Source: Phoronis australis
Taxonomy: Eukaryota; Phoronida; Phoronidae
NCBI GenBank assembly: GCA_002633005.1
Contig: NMRA01000391.1
Location: 307,209-371,208, forward strand
Direction: 5' to 3'
Length of the DNA: 64,000 nt
Position 1 is the first letter of the stretch. The number at the start of each line of letters is the position of its first letter. The notes under the pieces were generated by a model. It saw only the letters and a list, made by a program, of their open reading frames with translations. It did not search any database and was not told the DNA's origin. This document shows positions 37,501 through 50,465 of this stretch, in pieces. The position numbers and the translations under genes are program-made.

Positions 37501-40500
37501 GACAGCTATTTTGCTAGTAAACTTAAGTAAGGTTCCTCCCTCCCTTACCCATGAAACACTCTCCTTTCGTTAACATGACCTTGTGCGATTTTGCCAAACT
37601 CGTTCGTTTTCCAAAATGCACCCCTGATCTTGTTCACTCCTTAATATTGTTAGGTTGTTAAGGAAAATTGGATTTCTCAGCACCGTGGGAGATCATTTTT
37701 AGTATTGGCATGGCGATAGGTTGGTTTGGTTATCTGACCTGTAGATATTTCTCATTCACTCAGAGGATGGCATTCACTCATTTCAACTAGAAAACTTGTC
37801 AGTTTCTACAGGACACTGCAGTGTAATATTAGCGTAGAGTTTGGAGTGATATTGGATTTGTTGTGTTTCTCAGTGTCAGACATGAAATTGAATACCCAGT
37901 GTTATTGTAAGGGTCTAACTTTGTGGTCATTGTAGTTTGTTAAAATTCAAAGTTCCATGTTCACAATGTACACCACCTTTTTGAATGGAAAATGTGATGC
38001 AAATACCTTGATATATTTTCAATTTCCTTTCAACTTAAGAACTGTTCTCAGAGAAAGAAAACAGCAAGGAGAGATGTTTGGTCTTGTCGCATGAACAGGA
38101 CATCCTTAATCTGGTTCTACAATGTTTGCGGTAGAATCTTACCCATTTTCGGACCAAATAATTGCCAAAAAAGACCTTTTTCATTTTGAAAATTTTTTTC
38201 TGGTGAATGCTATAGTACAGAACATGATCGTTGAATACCATTAATTTAGTGCTTCGTATTTTATGGAAAATGAGAAAATAAAATATCGCCACCAACGGCG
38301 ATATTGTGTCCATTGTGGTGGATTCCTGGTACATTTCCCATTTTTGCAATGTTTCAGAGATAATAGTTAAAAACTACTTTGGTGTGACTGCATCCTTAGG
38401 TTTCATAAGTCTCATGACTGTATTGTTTTCAGTGGAGACCAGTGTGAACTGCATGCTGGCTATATCTGGTATGTTGTGCTGGCACTGGCTCCAATCTGTC
38501 TGTCATCTGAGGGTTATCAGTCATTGACAATGTCATCAATTGGAGATATAACCAGGCTCAGAACACATGATGTCAGACCCATCTCCTGTCTCAGATTGTT
38601 GGAATTGGTAGTTCCGTCTTTTTTCTTTCAGTTTTGAGGCTATTGTTGTACAGTTATTTTGTGCAAATTGACTTTCCAAATCGTTACTGATGAGCGATTG
38701 TTTTCTGAATGCTCAGATATAAAGGATGTTATTTTCTTCAGTAGCCCAGCTCAGGGTTTAGCTATTTCCATTTTCAAAAATGAATGTCTAGGTGTTGACA
38801 ATTTCAGATTCATACTCCCTTGATTGGTCTATGCTGTTCTGTGTAGTCCCTGGGCTGCATTATATCACACTGTAGTCACTTGTGCTCTCTTGGTAAGTGG
38901 TGTTTCATCCACACAACTGCTCAGTGCTCCAGGCAAGACATTTTAACTGTTTGTGTTTGCTGTGAATAGCTTGAAAAGGCACCAGGCTAAAAGTTATGAT
39001 TTGTATTTGCGGTACGCTCCGGTGGTCGTTTGAAGGTGTCCTTTGTGCAATTAAAGACGGGCTGATAGGGCCAGTGTTGCTGTTGGCTTGATGGTATTTT
39101 CCTACGCAAATTAGGCGTAGGGCAGCAGTTTAGCCTCTCAACAAATTGTTGGCTCTGCTCTAGCCAGGTTGTGTTCATTCCCAGAGTCACAATAGACATG
39201 CAGACCTGAGGACTCAATAGGGACAACAATAGCTGCCCCCACGCTACCTGTGCCTAGTTGCATAGGGGTGACAGCAGTGCATATACCTTTATTGACTTAG
39301 TCCCCAGTGCTGGGACGATCGTCTCACGTTTCCTCCCCGCTATCCCCACCTGCATGTTGGTATGTTTAGCTGAAGGTCACCATAGAATATATTGTTCGCT
39401 TGCCGTGGCTTCACCTGGAACTTTGGGAGTGGTGGTTTCAGGGTCCCCAGTGATAATGTATATTGTACATAATGTCATGTGAAATCTAATATCTTGGGAG
39501 CAGCATGGAAACTTTCCCCCTGCAATATGTTTTCTCCTTGTCTGTGGCTGGGTTTCAACATGAACACCACTCCCCTTGAAATTCCAGCTTAGTACTAGTC
39601 TGTAATGATTGCCCAGTAATTCACCCATGTCTTTACTCTTCATTATTAGCTGTCTGTTGTTCAAAGAATGTTTTCTTTTCCATGACAATAGGCTCCATTC
39701 ATTCTTGACCCAGGGCTTTTAATCTGTCAAAGGCACAACTACCATAATTGCCCATTTGCAAGGCTCAAAAGAGGTCGTCAGTGTTCAGTTAACTTTCTTG
39801 GGGCTCCTGTGAGGGCTACCTGTTATGTTAGATTTGTATAAAGATTATATGCCTTTTCATATCAGTAAGTTTTTGTCTGGGGTCTGTTTCTTGGTGCATA
39901 TGTTTTTACCTTTTGTTTGTTATCTCAATATTGTCATGCAAAGAGAAAAGACTGAATTTTCATCAAATTTTACTACAAAACTTGATTTATACTCCGGCAC
40001 CACATGTTAGAGAAGAGTGCTTGCACTTTAGTTATACCTGAAATGTGGGTATAATTAAGGCCACCTTTCGCAACACGGTTCTTCGTTAATGATTGCTTGC
40101 TGACTTCAAGTCATTAACCAAGATTCACTGTTAATTGTGCGTACATTGTGCGTTAATGCTAGCTCGCCAATTCCAAGTTGGTGGACAGAGCATGGCTGGT
40201 TGTATCTTGTACATTTGTTAGATTGATTAGCATTGGAATGTTTGGGGAATACTGAAAAATTCACCGTCAGTATTGGCTACCGCATTATGAGTAGTTTATA
40301 TGCTAATTGTGTGTTGCTTATTACCAAGTTACTGGAAAAAGATATTATTCTAAAGTCATGTCCAGATTACGAGTTACCCTAGAATAACTTGCCCTAGAGT
40401 AATGCCCTAGTCAGCCGAGCATCCACACTGCACACACACACCACCTTGTGACAAAAATGAAGCTGGTAACCGCTAACTAGTGATTCGCATATATTGTCAG

Positions 40501-42885
40501 GTCATGGAACAGGCGTTGTACTCTCTTACCCATCGCCCTATTGCCACCTTTACGATGATGACCAGTTAATTCCAACAGTTTTTCTATTCTTTCAAAACAA
40601 TCCCTTCTAATCTGAGGAAGATGAAGGTTAAGGCTGACTTTATTGTGGTAACTGTGTCATACAAAGGCTCCATTGGGACTAGTAATATTCCTTGTTTGAG
40701 GCACATTGCTGAAACATAGCATGAAACTTACTCCAGTCAGCATCAGTTCTCTCCTGTATAAATGGCTTTAAGAGCATTGCTCATTTTGATGCAGGTTGTT
40801 AACATGAGACTGTAGTCCTCTCAGCTTGCTTTTCACAGTATCTCACAGAGAAATGCCAGCTTGTTTTCACTCTTAATTAGCAGTTGCCATGGCAACACCA
40901 GTGCAAGTTTATTAGAAGTGACAGGGTTGGTCTGAGCTGCAGTTTTCCACTGATTAGTGCCCACACTGGGCCATTGATGTTTGCCCTCGTCTCCATCATG
41001 ATCAAAGCAGAGCTACGTGGGACATTTTCTCAATTTCCACTATCTCCAAGCTATTTCTCCTCGACACTGGGTATTTAGGGGATCAATTAGAGCTTGTCTG
41101 CCTAAATGTCTGCCATGTAAGGGTGACAAGTCAAATTTGCCACTGTATTAATTTTATGCAAATAGTAATTCCATCCCAGCGGCTTCAGATGCTTGAAAGC
41201 TTAATTCACCTCATTCACTTTGTCGGTCTTTTTTGGTATATACGGCCTGTTATTGAATCTTATTGGCTTATTGACTGTCAGAATCGTTCTATAATGTCAT
41301 GGCCAATAGCTCCTTCAGAACTTGTGGAGTCTACATGGATGCCATAACAATTTAATGACCATTTTTTATGCTTCTTAAATTGCATGCCTTAAGACCCCCA
41401 TTAATGTCTCACTGATGTCTCTGTGTGTTGAATGGTAGCTAGTCTCAGACAGTGAGTGAAGCCAGACTTGTCATAGCAGTGGTTTCAGGCATGTTTGGAG
41501 CCAGTGTGAGCCCTGTTGGTTGCTTGCTGTCTACCGCAGGCTCTTGCCACTCCACTCTGTTTACTCACCGCCTATTATATTAATCAGATATTTTTGTCTA
41601 CAACGGGTTTTTTAGTTTACCACTGGCTCCTCTTGAAAACTGCACACCAGACAATTTCCTGTTCACCTCATCTGGCCAGACTTTTATATGACCCTGAGCA
41701 GTGGTGGAAAGATGCAATCTTATCCCTGTTTATAGCACACCTTATATTTTTATAGTCCTTTAATCAGGGTCATTACATGAGGGTAAGAGACCATTTGCTG
41801 TTCCATCTAATGTCGCCACCCCCTGTGTGATCGGGTTTAGATGCTGTGGCTCAACATGAGGTCTTCCACAGAGCCTGCAGCCTAACACATTCTTGTCAGG
41901 GGTTGGAGCCTAGCAAATCACCAGCGGAGACACGCAATATTACACTGCAGGTTTTATGAGTCTGGGAGCATGCGTAAAAAACAACTCATCTTTTTAGACC
42001 ATTTATTAGTCATTTGCATCTAATAAAAGTATGTCTCCAGCATTTGTAGTGGAGACATACTACACAGACATATTTCTTATTATTCTCTGGTCGTGTCCTT
42101 ACGTTGAACTTCTGCAGGAGCTGAAATTACATTTGACTGGTTGCATTTCATCACGTTCCAGAGTATCCTGTCGTTACTCCTTTTGTTTAAAAAAGATACA
42201 AAATGTGCGAGTCATTTTTTTAATCTTGAGATGTCAGGCTACCACTGCCAGTGTATAATTTACATCTAATTTAAATCCAAGACATATCTCGTTTCTTGAA
42301 CATTCGGTATTTAAAATTGCCAAGTGTTAATTTCTGTTTTTATTTCTTGCAGACTCTACAGGTGCCCACTCCAAGCCGTACTGGTGCAACGTGGCCTATT
42401 GGGAGTTACGACAGAGGGTAGGCCGATTATTTACAGTATTTGATGACAGTATGCATATATTTCAAGACCTACCTCATGGCAATGGCCTCTGCTTGAGTGT
42501 TCTGCAAAAAGAGCCAGAGACTGCTGCAGTTCGAAGGACTAGAGAGAAAATTGGCCTTGGCCTGACACTAAGCAGGGAGGCTGATGGTGTTTGGTGCTAT
42601 AACCGCTCTGAGTACCCGATCTTTGTTAACTCGCCAACATTGGAACCTCCAAACTCACGGACATGCATAGTTCGAAAGATTAAGCCTGGATATTCTTGTA
42701 ATGTGTTTGACTATGAAAAGATGGCTGAAGTACGCAAACTGAGTGAGCACGACCCCACCGATGGACCATATGACCCCAATGCTGTGCGCATCAGTTTCGC
42801 CAAAGGCTGGGGACCATGTTATACACGACAGATTCTGACTTGTTGCCCCTGCTGGCTGGAAATATTACTGAAAACTAATAGGTGA
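19113..42885 (+). CDS. SMAD6/7: Inhibitory SMAD (SMAD6/7, Dad-like), four coding exons
   Basis: Exons 19113-19512, 21670-21717, 22203-22280 and 42353-42885 (all junctions in phase 1) give 352 residues. Residues about 30-133 form a divergent MH1 with WRWPDLRH and a CCNPYH zinc motif. Residues 137-140 are PPAY, the PPxY site that recruits SMURF-type WW ubiquitin ligases. Residues 186-352 form MH2 with [32 protein letters not shown] and CPCWLEILL. The protein ends LLKTNR without SSxS, so it is not a receptor-activated SMAD. Inhibitory SMADs block TGF-beta/BMP receptors and R-SMADs in cytoplasm and nucleus. Human SMAD7 and SMAD6 are longer (426 and 496 residues). MH2 looks closer to SMAD6 in places, but an invertebrate single-copy ancestor of both is likely. 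In-frame TGA at 19101 fixes the start. Confidence 0.97.
20278..20384. mobile_element. Near-perfect foldback MITE, 92 bp, with 7-bp target duplication
   Basis: Arms at 20285-20328 and 20333-20376 are 44 bases each with two mismatches around a 4-base loop (AGAT). Ends are CACAGGC and GCCTGTG. The element is flanked by direct CCCGAAA at 20278-20284 and 20377-20383. It lies in intron 1 of the SMAD gene. The two mismatches are transitions, so it is young or constrained. The rest of the intron holds a G-rich repeat. Confidence 0.85.
20575..20728. repeat. G-rich dispersed repeat, copy 1 (two tandem units)
   Basis: Each unit of about 75 bp starts GGGCGG-GCACCATA-GGGGCTAG and ends with a G- or C-rich TAGCCCC and TGCCGCCCATGG. 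The start and end are inversely complementary, so each unit can fold. A second copy lies at 46138-46285. Confidence 0.8.
21670..21717 (+). CDS. SMAD6/7: Inhibitory SMAD exon 2: PPxY linker micro-exon
   Basis: This 48-bp exon between ttttttcag and gtattt encodes [20 protein letters not shown] is a PPxY motif for WW domains, in the same place as ESPPPPYSR in SMAD7. Its phase (2+45+1) matches both neighbours. Confidence 0.92.
22203..22280 (+). CDS. SMAD6/7: Inhibitory SMAD exon 3: linker
   Basis: This 78-bp exon between ttatttcag and gtaagc encodes [18 protein letters not shown] and PTDLQLVT. It is acidic and Ser/Thr-Pro-containing, as expected of the linker. The repeated ESPP of exons 2 and 3 is notable. 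Confidence 0.87.
25675..25781 (+). repeat. 55-bp tandem duplication
   Basis: TCAAAAGAATAAATATAGG and the following sequence recur with a period of 55 bp (25675-25729 and 25730-25781), almost identical, so the duplication is recent. Confidence 0.9.
28549..29165 (-). pseudogene. Decayed antisense coding remnant in SMAD intron 3
   Basis: A 143-codon minus-strand frame (29165-28734) is followed by overlapping shorter frames to 28549, as expected after frameshifts. The main frame has [35 protein letters not shown] and NCWYLVYV, with a protein-like composition. I do not recognise a family. A degraded transposon gene is the most likely source. Confidence 0.35.
34354..34464 (+). repeat. 19-bp tandem array, about six units
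   Basis: Units of ACAACTTACCCCACTTG repeat every 19 bp, with the adjoining triplet alternating GCG and GTG, so the higher period is 38 bp. The left edge GCGCAACTTACCCC is inversely matched by GGGTAACTTGCGCC at about 34491-34505. Related GGGGTAAGGTACTCTAG and GTTCTAGGGTA blocks follow to 34740. A weak inverted relative lies at 40365-40440. Confidence 0.85.
36553..36889. mobile_element. T2/Kolobok-like MITE with TTAA ends
   Basis: The element is flanked by TTAA at 36553-36556 and 36886-36889. Inside, the ends are AGGGACATTATACGC and the inverted AGGGACACTATCGC. TTAAAGG ends with TTAA duplication are typical of T2 MITEs (Kolobok-type). About 330 bp, no coding capacity, in SMAD intron 3. Confidence 0.78.
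42353..42885 (+). CDS. SMAD6/7: Inhibitory SMAD exon 4: MH2 domain and stop
   Basis: The acceptor is tatttcttgcag. The exon carries the whole MH2 from [17 protein letters not shown] to [13 protein letters not shown]. The L3 loop reads [10 protein letters not shown], typical of inhibitory SMADs. The lack of SSxS after WLEILL shows it cannot be activated by type I receptors. Confidence 0.98.
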
Positions 42886-45009
42886 TACTGTCTGCACGCT
42901 GGGTGACGACGGGATATTTATTTCAATTACGGGTTGTTTCGTCCTCTGAATTTTGTGCCAGGATCAGTGGATTATCTAGCTTAGTAGCAGAAGCTTCAAC
43001 CTGCTGTGTCAGGTCACTGAGTCATGTGGGCATTTGTGACCGACGACCTCTGACTTCTGACCTACGCAGGGAAATCAGCACAATACCTGTGTTTTCAGGC
43101 AATATAAAAAGAGAGCATTCCATGAATTCCAAAGAGTTCTCTGAGATCACTCTGAGCGTTATGCGTCAGCGTGGCAGAGTCTAGTGATTCTCGGTAAAAG
43201 ACTAAAAACCTGTGCACTGGCCACTTTATTGTACAGGTAGCATGTAACAGTATTTTTGTCTCTCTGTGAGAGTTTGTTAGTTATACCTCAGTGAGTTCAG
43301 TAGAATAACAGGCATTAATTGTCCAAGCAGTAGCACCTGAGTAGAGGTTATCACTTGGACAATGGTCATTGACTCTCGTTTATCATCAGGTGATCTCGCT
43401 ATGTTGCAGCTTACTTCAGAAATATCTGGTAAAAATTGTTCCCTTTAGGATAAGCCAAGTTTGGTTTAAAAGAAAAAATTGCAGTTTTGTAAGCATTATT
43501 TGTCTGGTGCAGTTGTCACTAACATTGTTGAGTGCTCATCAATAGTTTCCATTCTAGTAATTACATTTGTTAACAGTGAAATTCAAGGATAATCAGTAAT
43601 GACAATTTCTTCCTGAACAAACCAGGTTAAAATCTTAGTAGCCAGCCTGTCTCCATGCGCATTTGTTTGGAGAATAATGCTCCCCATCTGGTTTGGTTAA
43701 TAAGACAATACCATTAAATCAACTGTTGATATTTAATTTACCAGCATTTGCCCAGTGAAGCAGACCCTGGCTGGCGAGTACATTAATTGCGTGCCCAGAC
43801 TACAGTCGTCATTCATAGATCAATTTTTAATAAGGTTAATTACATCGGAGTCACCATTATTGAGAGACGCCATTGATTCATGAGATTAATCCCATTGGGA
43901 GGCTATTTGGACACTTGACTGGTCGCATAACAATGGCTGCATGGCTGTTACTGAGGAGCAGTGTGTGCAGTGGAGCCTTCTCATTCCCCTGAGGAAGGTC
44001 CTGGTGAGAGCTAGAGATATTCACCATTTGCAGCATCACATCTTGTGTCCAGTGAAAATCATGGTTCATATGTCTGTAGATTGCTCGAAATACACATAAT
44101 TATTCAGTAAGACTGCTGGTGGTCTTTCTGAATGGTGGAAGCTGACTTTTTATACATGTGAAATTCCTTTTTTTTAACACAAATTGACTGGCCAGTTTGC
44201 TTACACAGAACTTCTGCACAGTTTCTACTGTTTGCAGTTCATATCAGGTGTAACACTGAAGTATAATCACCTTGTGTTTATTTATTTTTACCTATGCAGC
44301 ATGTTCACAACTTTGAATGGGGCTATAATAGGCAGAGCTACATACAGTTGTATTAAATTAAGTCTAAATCGTCAATGTCAAAGTTGGACAAATAAAAGTT
44401 CACAGCTGTAAATCTAGATTCAGAAGCAATCAATAGACTTTTCGCACATAAAACTGGGAATTCCAATTCGACCATACTAACTATAGAGATTTCTAAAGAT
44501 GGTGTTGTATGTGGTTTCCTTTTTCGAAGAATGTCCTCCTTTAATAACAATCTAGTCGTTTCTATTTTTTTTAATCACCTATTGTATTGTGAATCCCTTT
44601 ATTTATTGTAAATATCATTAGACAGTTAATTATAAGTGAACAACAGATGTATCAATCGTGTTCTTTCGTACTATTTTTTATTGTATTTACTTTCAACTGC
44701 GCTGCAACATGTCGAGTTTTGAAATGTTGGACCAATTGACTTCGAAGAACGTGATTACCGAGATAAACGTGAAATCAACAGTTGTTTTTGAAGCTTCAAA
44801 GCACTTGTTTGTTGACTGTGTCAGCCAGTGACTTGATGTTATTCTATTAAGTGAATACACGTTTTGTATTGTACAATTTGTATAATTATGTATATTGTTA
44901 CTGTGTATGGGTTTTCTTGTGAAAACCAATGCAGGGGGATGATATATACCATCGTATGCACTGACTACGTTGATTATATCATGTTTCTATTCTTGCAATA
45001 TCAAATAAA
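42886..45009 (+). other. 3' UTR of the inhibitory SMAD gene
   Basis: It follows the stop. A 100-codon ORF at 42882-43184 overlaps the stop but has no known domain. Candidate poly(A) signals are AATAAA at 44391-44396 and 45004-45009; the second has a T- and GT-rich stretch just downstream and is the better candidate. Confidence 0.55.
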
Positions 45010-45257
45010 ATAATGAAAATTTGTAACGAATTTTATTTCTGTTGTACGTTTAATGCAACCTTTTCTTTTCCCAAGTATGCTTTGAACTGGTTTCTGTTTG
45101 TCTCATCTGGAACACTTCGGGTATCTTCGTAGCCTCACCTTGTCTCGGAGGTGTTTCATACTTGCGCATGTGCGACCACATTCAGACTCAAAATGGAGAA
45201 TGACGTTGAACGAGGTGGGATTCCCCTGTGATTACAGGCTTAAACGAAAGTTAGCAG

Positions 45258-45440
45258 CAGTGGCGGATAAAATTCCCCCAGATACCATTTGGCAGTTCGG
45301 GGTACGAATTGCTAACTACCATATGCGCGCACCAAGGGGACTCGGGGGTATGCACAATCCATAGGCCTTGAACAAACCCCGTTTACCGTTTTTTTTTTAG
45401 AGATAAGGTTCACAAACCCAAAAATTCGAGGCCCCTANGG
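45258..45440 (+). mobile_element. CAGTGGCGGAT element, truncated copy
   Basis: It starts CAGTGGCGGATAAAATTCCC and shares TTGGCAGTTCGGGGT, CATATGCGC, TTGAACAA and AAAAATTCGAG in order with the copy at 51662-51917. It is cut off after about 180 bp near the unresolved base at 45438. Confidence 0.7.
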
Positions 45441-46137
45441 ACGTGTGCAGATATGAAACACCTCCAAGTGGAGATACAGACATACCTTGACTATCACGTT
45501 ACTTTGTACACCAGGGCAGTCATTTTATTCTGTTTTGCTATGTACCATGCAAGCCGGTGACCTTGAAATAAAATTAATGCTCTTACTCAGAAAACGTAAG
45601 GTCGATTTTCATGAAATAGATCCCATAACCCATGTATTATCGTGCTCTTTCCAGTGGTATCACTTTCGGTTATATTTTGGAATTAAATGAAAATCTTAAT
45701 GAGTCATTCAGTTAAGTATCCCGCTAATAATGTTCACCGTACTTTTGTTTTATTTGTCAGTATTTTGCATTTGATATATCAAGGCCCCACCTTGGTCCGC
45801 CTGTGTTCCACGCAGGTGTGTTACAATGATCTTTCACACAACGTGGCGCCGCGTGCGTTCACAGCTATTTATAGCACAATGTCCGATCTCGCCTGCTCTA
45901 TTCCCCCAGGGGATAATTTGAGGCTACGAAAATATCCAAGATGTTCTGGATGTGTTTTGTATCACATTTCGCAAATCGCAATATTTCGTGACGTAAATCC
46001 GAGGCTTCTCTGCAGTTTGAGCGCGATGTGCGCAAATCATTTTGTTTCGTCGACTATTTTTTAACTTTACTATTGTCATTTTGCCGTGGCCATTAGGAGT
46101 TGCGTGAACTTCGCGCGTTGAGTTTTACGACTGTGGC

Positions 46138-46285
46138 ACGGGCGGCACACCATAGGGGGCTGGGGGGGGGGGGGTATAGCCCTTACTTTTTTCTGTGCTG
46201 CGCCGCCCATGGTCTATGATCGGTGCACCATAGGGGGCTAGGGGACTAAAGCCCCGCTTTTTTCAGTGCTTATCGCCCGGCCATG
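46138..46285. repeat. G-rich dispersed repeat, copy 2
   Basis: It has the same two-unit layout as 20575-20728: GGCGGCACACCATAGGGGG, a long G run, TAGCCC, TGCGCCGCCCATGG, then a second unit starting CGGTGCACCATAGGGGG. Confidence 0.8.
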
Positions 46286-46289
46286 TGTG

Positions 46290-49200
46290 GGGCAACGGTT
46301 ATGCTGCACAATGAGGGCAGTTTGGTCCTGGTCAACTCTGAGTCATTTTTCACGGGGTCTAACTTAAATGTGAACATCGTGAAAAATCAGACCAAGGGAA
46401 TTTTTCAATAGATAGGGCTAAGTGAAATGACGGTACCCCTACCGTAAAAGTGTTTGTTGTGCTTGTTCTTTTTTGCGTTTCCAAGGAGAAAATGCCTAGA
46501 AGAAACGTGTGCGGTGGGTTGTCTTCGGGCAAGCAGTTGGTTTGCAAAACAATGTTCGAGACGACTAGCAATGAATTTGATGTTTTGGTAACGCCTTCAC
46601 ATCAGTTTTGCGCAGTAGCGTACTAGGGGTGGCTGCGCACCCTCGCGGGTCGTCACCTATTTTCCGCTGCCGCCCTCAAATTACCTCCACCCCTTTGTTG
46701 CGAACAATTTTCGCCATCCTCATACTTTCCTTTTCGAGCCCCCAGTAGAAGTGGTAGCCGGAGTAGGCCCTACGTAGCACCCAATGACCCCAAACCATCT
46801 GCGGGTCCTTTAGTACTTGGTTACGCCCGCCTTCGACACTGAAGGCACAGCGAGGGGTGATTTTTCACCGGTTCTACAGGAAAGGAAACTGTGAAAATGC
46901 GACTCGGGTTCGTTTGTCAACTTGAAGAATGAACCGTGTGGTCATTATGTATTTCATGGGGTCAAAATTTAATGCTACGCCAGTACAGATAGCGACCAAC
47001 GAACGGGGAGCGACATTGAAAGAAAGAGGGAGCGCTGATTCCTCGATCACCGCAATCCAAGACAGTCGGCCGGTCTGAATATTCTACCTACAAGTACACT
47101 AAGTGCCTACATGTGAACCTGTTTCTCGGTGATACTCGGAAATCGAGACTGCATTCTAATAGATACGGGTCGGATACGGCCTCCTGACACCGGAACCCTT
47201 TTACGTCAGCGCTAAAGTTGCACACTTCCCTTGCCTGGTTAGGCAACTCTTTCGCTGCTCGAAAAATAAAGCAGACTCGCCTCATTCGCTCTGTCATTAA
47301 GTTCACCACCGTTTTCGTGTCTGTTCAGTGACATATGATCTTGTTCTGAACCCGAAGAATGATCACTTCGCACCGCGCAACATAGCTGGTCAAACGAACG
47401 CCTTCTGCTAAGAAAATGCATCGATAAACCTAGCTTTTAAGCATTGTCTATGAAACACGATTTACGCAGATAGAGACAGATTCCATGGCCTTGGTCTAAA
47501 TTCGAGCTGCGACCCTGTGAACCCCAGTCCCGGATCAGAAGACACCAAACCCGCGGTACATATTTCCCGATCCACAATCCTAAATTCCGTTCACGCGCCG
47601 AAATTGCTTCAAAAACGGTGACCCAACTCCACTCAGCGGGGACTCGTGAATCTGATCCCCGGGACTGCAATTAGGTTATCGTGTGTGGAGCATTTTCGGT
47701 GACAGTATGGTTGGTATTTTTATCCCGGATTTGGTTTCTCATGGTCCGAGACTGGGGCTCCGGGGTTCGTAGCTGAAATTTAGAGGCTCAGCAATGGAAC
47801 TGTTTCTAGTCTTTGTTATGGTAATTGTTTCTGCATTGCCAAGACCTGAAAGTTAATTGTTCGAAGAAGATTTCCAGTGAATGGCGACGTGCGCGTTTTT
47901 AATATAATTCCACTAACAACAGAGGGGTTTTTCCTTCCCAGAAATGCTGTCACAGTGTCACTACGTACTGAGGTAAAAACTCAAAAGAATTGAATATATA
48001 TCCGCTGTTTGCTTACAATTGTCAAACAACGTTTTGTTCTTTAATTTTAGCATCGTTAGGATTATAATTTACTTTGAGACTATTTTCATCAGTTGCCACG
48101 AATATACTACCTTGTCCATGAAAGTATAAGGCCATCTGTGGATTTTAATGGACAGCCTCGCTCGTAAGCCATAGGTTGATCCAGGAGTCGGACCGGGGCC
48201 CGGACATCCTGGCCCGGAGCCAGCATTAGTCGCTTTCGTAAAAGCTTGCCCTAGGCCTAATTAAACTTGCCGTATAGGCCTAATATTAGGCATTGTAGTC
48301 TCCCTACCCCTCATGACACCATGGATCCGTCAGCCATTTTTCACCAAATGGAGATCAAAAATTAGGGTTGATTGAAGAAGATCCTGAGTTGCAACTTTAA
48401 CCATAATACTCGTATAGTTCAAAGTTGCGCCAAATCACACTTAAGTAAAAACAGCACGTACGCCAATGTGCCGGAAAGTAATCAAATAATATCAGCCAAT
48501 GGCGTTTTATGATCCAGTTTTATGCATTGACTAATCCAGTATCAGACTGATGTAACCTTGTTTTCGAATCACCTTATACAAGCGCCAGTCGCTGAGTGGA
48601 ATAGACTCCAAACCGGGGCTCCAAACCGACTGAACCACAGCTGAGAGCGAACCGACGCCCGGAAACATCGGACACGTTTAAAATGCCTTACCGGAAATAA
48701 GTGTAGAACGGTCGACTACTGAAGGACAAAACAAGCTTCTTTGAGAAGATCGCTGACGCCTCGCTGTTCGACAGATGAAATGTCATGATGATTACTAAAC
48801 GTTCGCGAAATCACTGGCGCAAAAACCAGCACAAATCTGATTAGGAAAGTAAAGGAATGTTTGAAAATTGGTACGCACGGACAAAATTTCAAAAAATATA
48901 AAATATCATAGTGAAACTCTTGGTCGAATTATCGAGACTTCTTCATCGCACCGTCAAAACTTATGACGTGCTTACGTGGACTATAAGAATAAACGGTTTT
49001 GGTATTTCCAAATAGTTCTCGATCATTTGTAGCGCTGCGATCAGAGTGAATACACCTTTGACTATTTTGCTAAATAATTCTTTCAAATAAGAAATATGGA
49101 ATGTGTCATTAGTGGAAATTTGAACCATTTGACACATTGTGGAATGAAATGGCCGATATTCTAGTTAATCCGATAAGTAATGTGTTTATATATACTATCA

Positions 49201-50457
49201 ATGACTTAGTGCCGACTTGACGCCGGGCTGGCTCGACCTATGTCTATTGACCTAAAAACAACGTACTCACAGTCGCACTCGGTGAGTGACCCAATAACCG
49301 CGCATTGATTGATAAATAGATATAGGGAAATGTGGGCTTTCAGGAGTATCTACTTAACGCTGAATGTTTTCTGACATTTTCCATCTCAAAAATTATTTTT
49401 GCGACGTAGTAAAGCTAATAAGTTGGCATAAACTTAGGCCTGCATGAATTGATTCCTCTTCATTCACAGAAATGTCACGGAGACGACCATTTCCTTCAGA
49501 TCATCTGATTTGAGTGCAAGGTATCCATAGAAACACACGTTTCAAAAAGATTAATCTCTCATTGTAAAACACTATTTCATATTTTCCGTAAATTGTTTGG
49601 TCGTTTCGTCTTCATCGCTGGAGAAAGTACTACTTGCGTCGTCTGGCGGAGAGATGTGTAATACACGTTCACTTGAAGGATCGGATCGTTCTTGCTATCG
49701 ACTTTATTTATATTTGAATAGTCATAACCACTATTTAAAAGTCGAGTCAAAGTAAATTATACACAAACTTTACACGGCCTGGGGCGTTTTCACAATTAGT
49801 TGTTTACACTGATATCAGTAAACTAACATGTACATATAATAAATATTAATCAAGATAATTGTATAACAGAATAATGAAACATATTTTTGCATGACTGGAT
49901 TTTTTGTTTTATTTACTTCTCGAATTAACGGGACTTGCTCATCACACTCAACTGTCCTATAGATACTAGACGACAGTGACGTGTTAGCAGTAACGCGTTT
50001 AAGGGATCGCGCCTAATTATTGACAAAGCGTAATCTAGGGAGGGGTAAAAGGACACAATTCGTTTTAGATCCGAAAAACGCATTTTTTGGAATTGTTTTT
50101 GGACCGTATTGATTTAATGAAGTCATTAGCCTTGACCAGAGCTATAATCAGTATGATATTATCAGAAATCAGCGACTCGTCACAAATTTAAGGCTTCCAG
50201 TCAAAGCAAAATGAAGTCGAGGCGGCGACCACATCTGTTGTTTTCTGGGCGTGAAAATGGCAGTTGTAGCCCGAGTAGTCCATTAGCCCTGGATAATCCG
50301 GGCAGGCTCCACGGCTCGACCTCATAACGCAGGAAGAGTAAAAGAAACTTTGGGGAAAGCCGCACACCCAACACACGCTCACATCATAACTCTGGCATAC
50401 ATTTAGATATTACCGATGACAGCCACAGACGCACATGGTTTCATATGAGCTACGAGG
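46290..50457. other. Intergenic stretch without a recognised gene
   Basis: Short ORFs on both strands show no domain. A GGCCCGGA-rich block lies at 48190-48225. I see nothing else. Confidence 0.5.
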
Positions 50458-50465
50458 TAGAATCG

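Larger units (their letters stand above)
22281..42352 (+). other. Intron 3 of the inhibitory SMAD gene, about 20 kb
   Basis: This very long intron separates the linker from the MH2 exon. It holds the repeats and remnants listed separately, a poly-C tract with an unresolved base at 27743 and poly-G at about 32311. No further SMAD exon is needed, since exon 3 and exon 4 join in phase. It could hold enhancers; none can be named from sequence alone. Confidence 0.8.

Noticed and set aside
42882-43184. 100-codon ORF just after the SMAD stop
   Set aside because: It lies in the probable 3' UTR, has no recognisable domain and overlaps the stop by chance.
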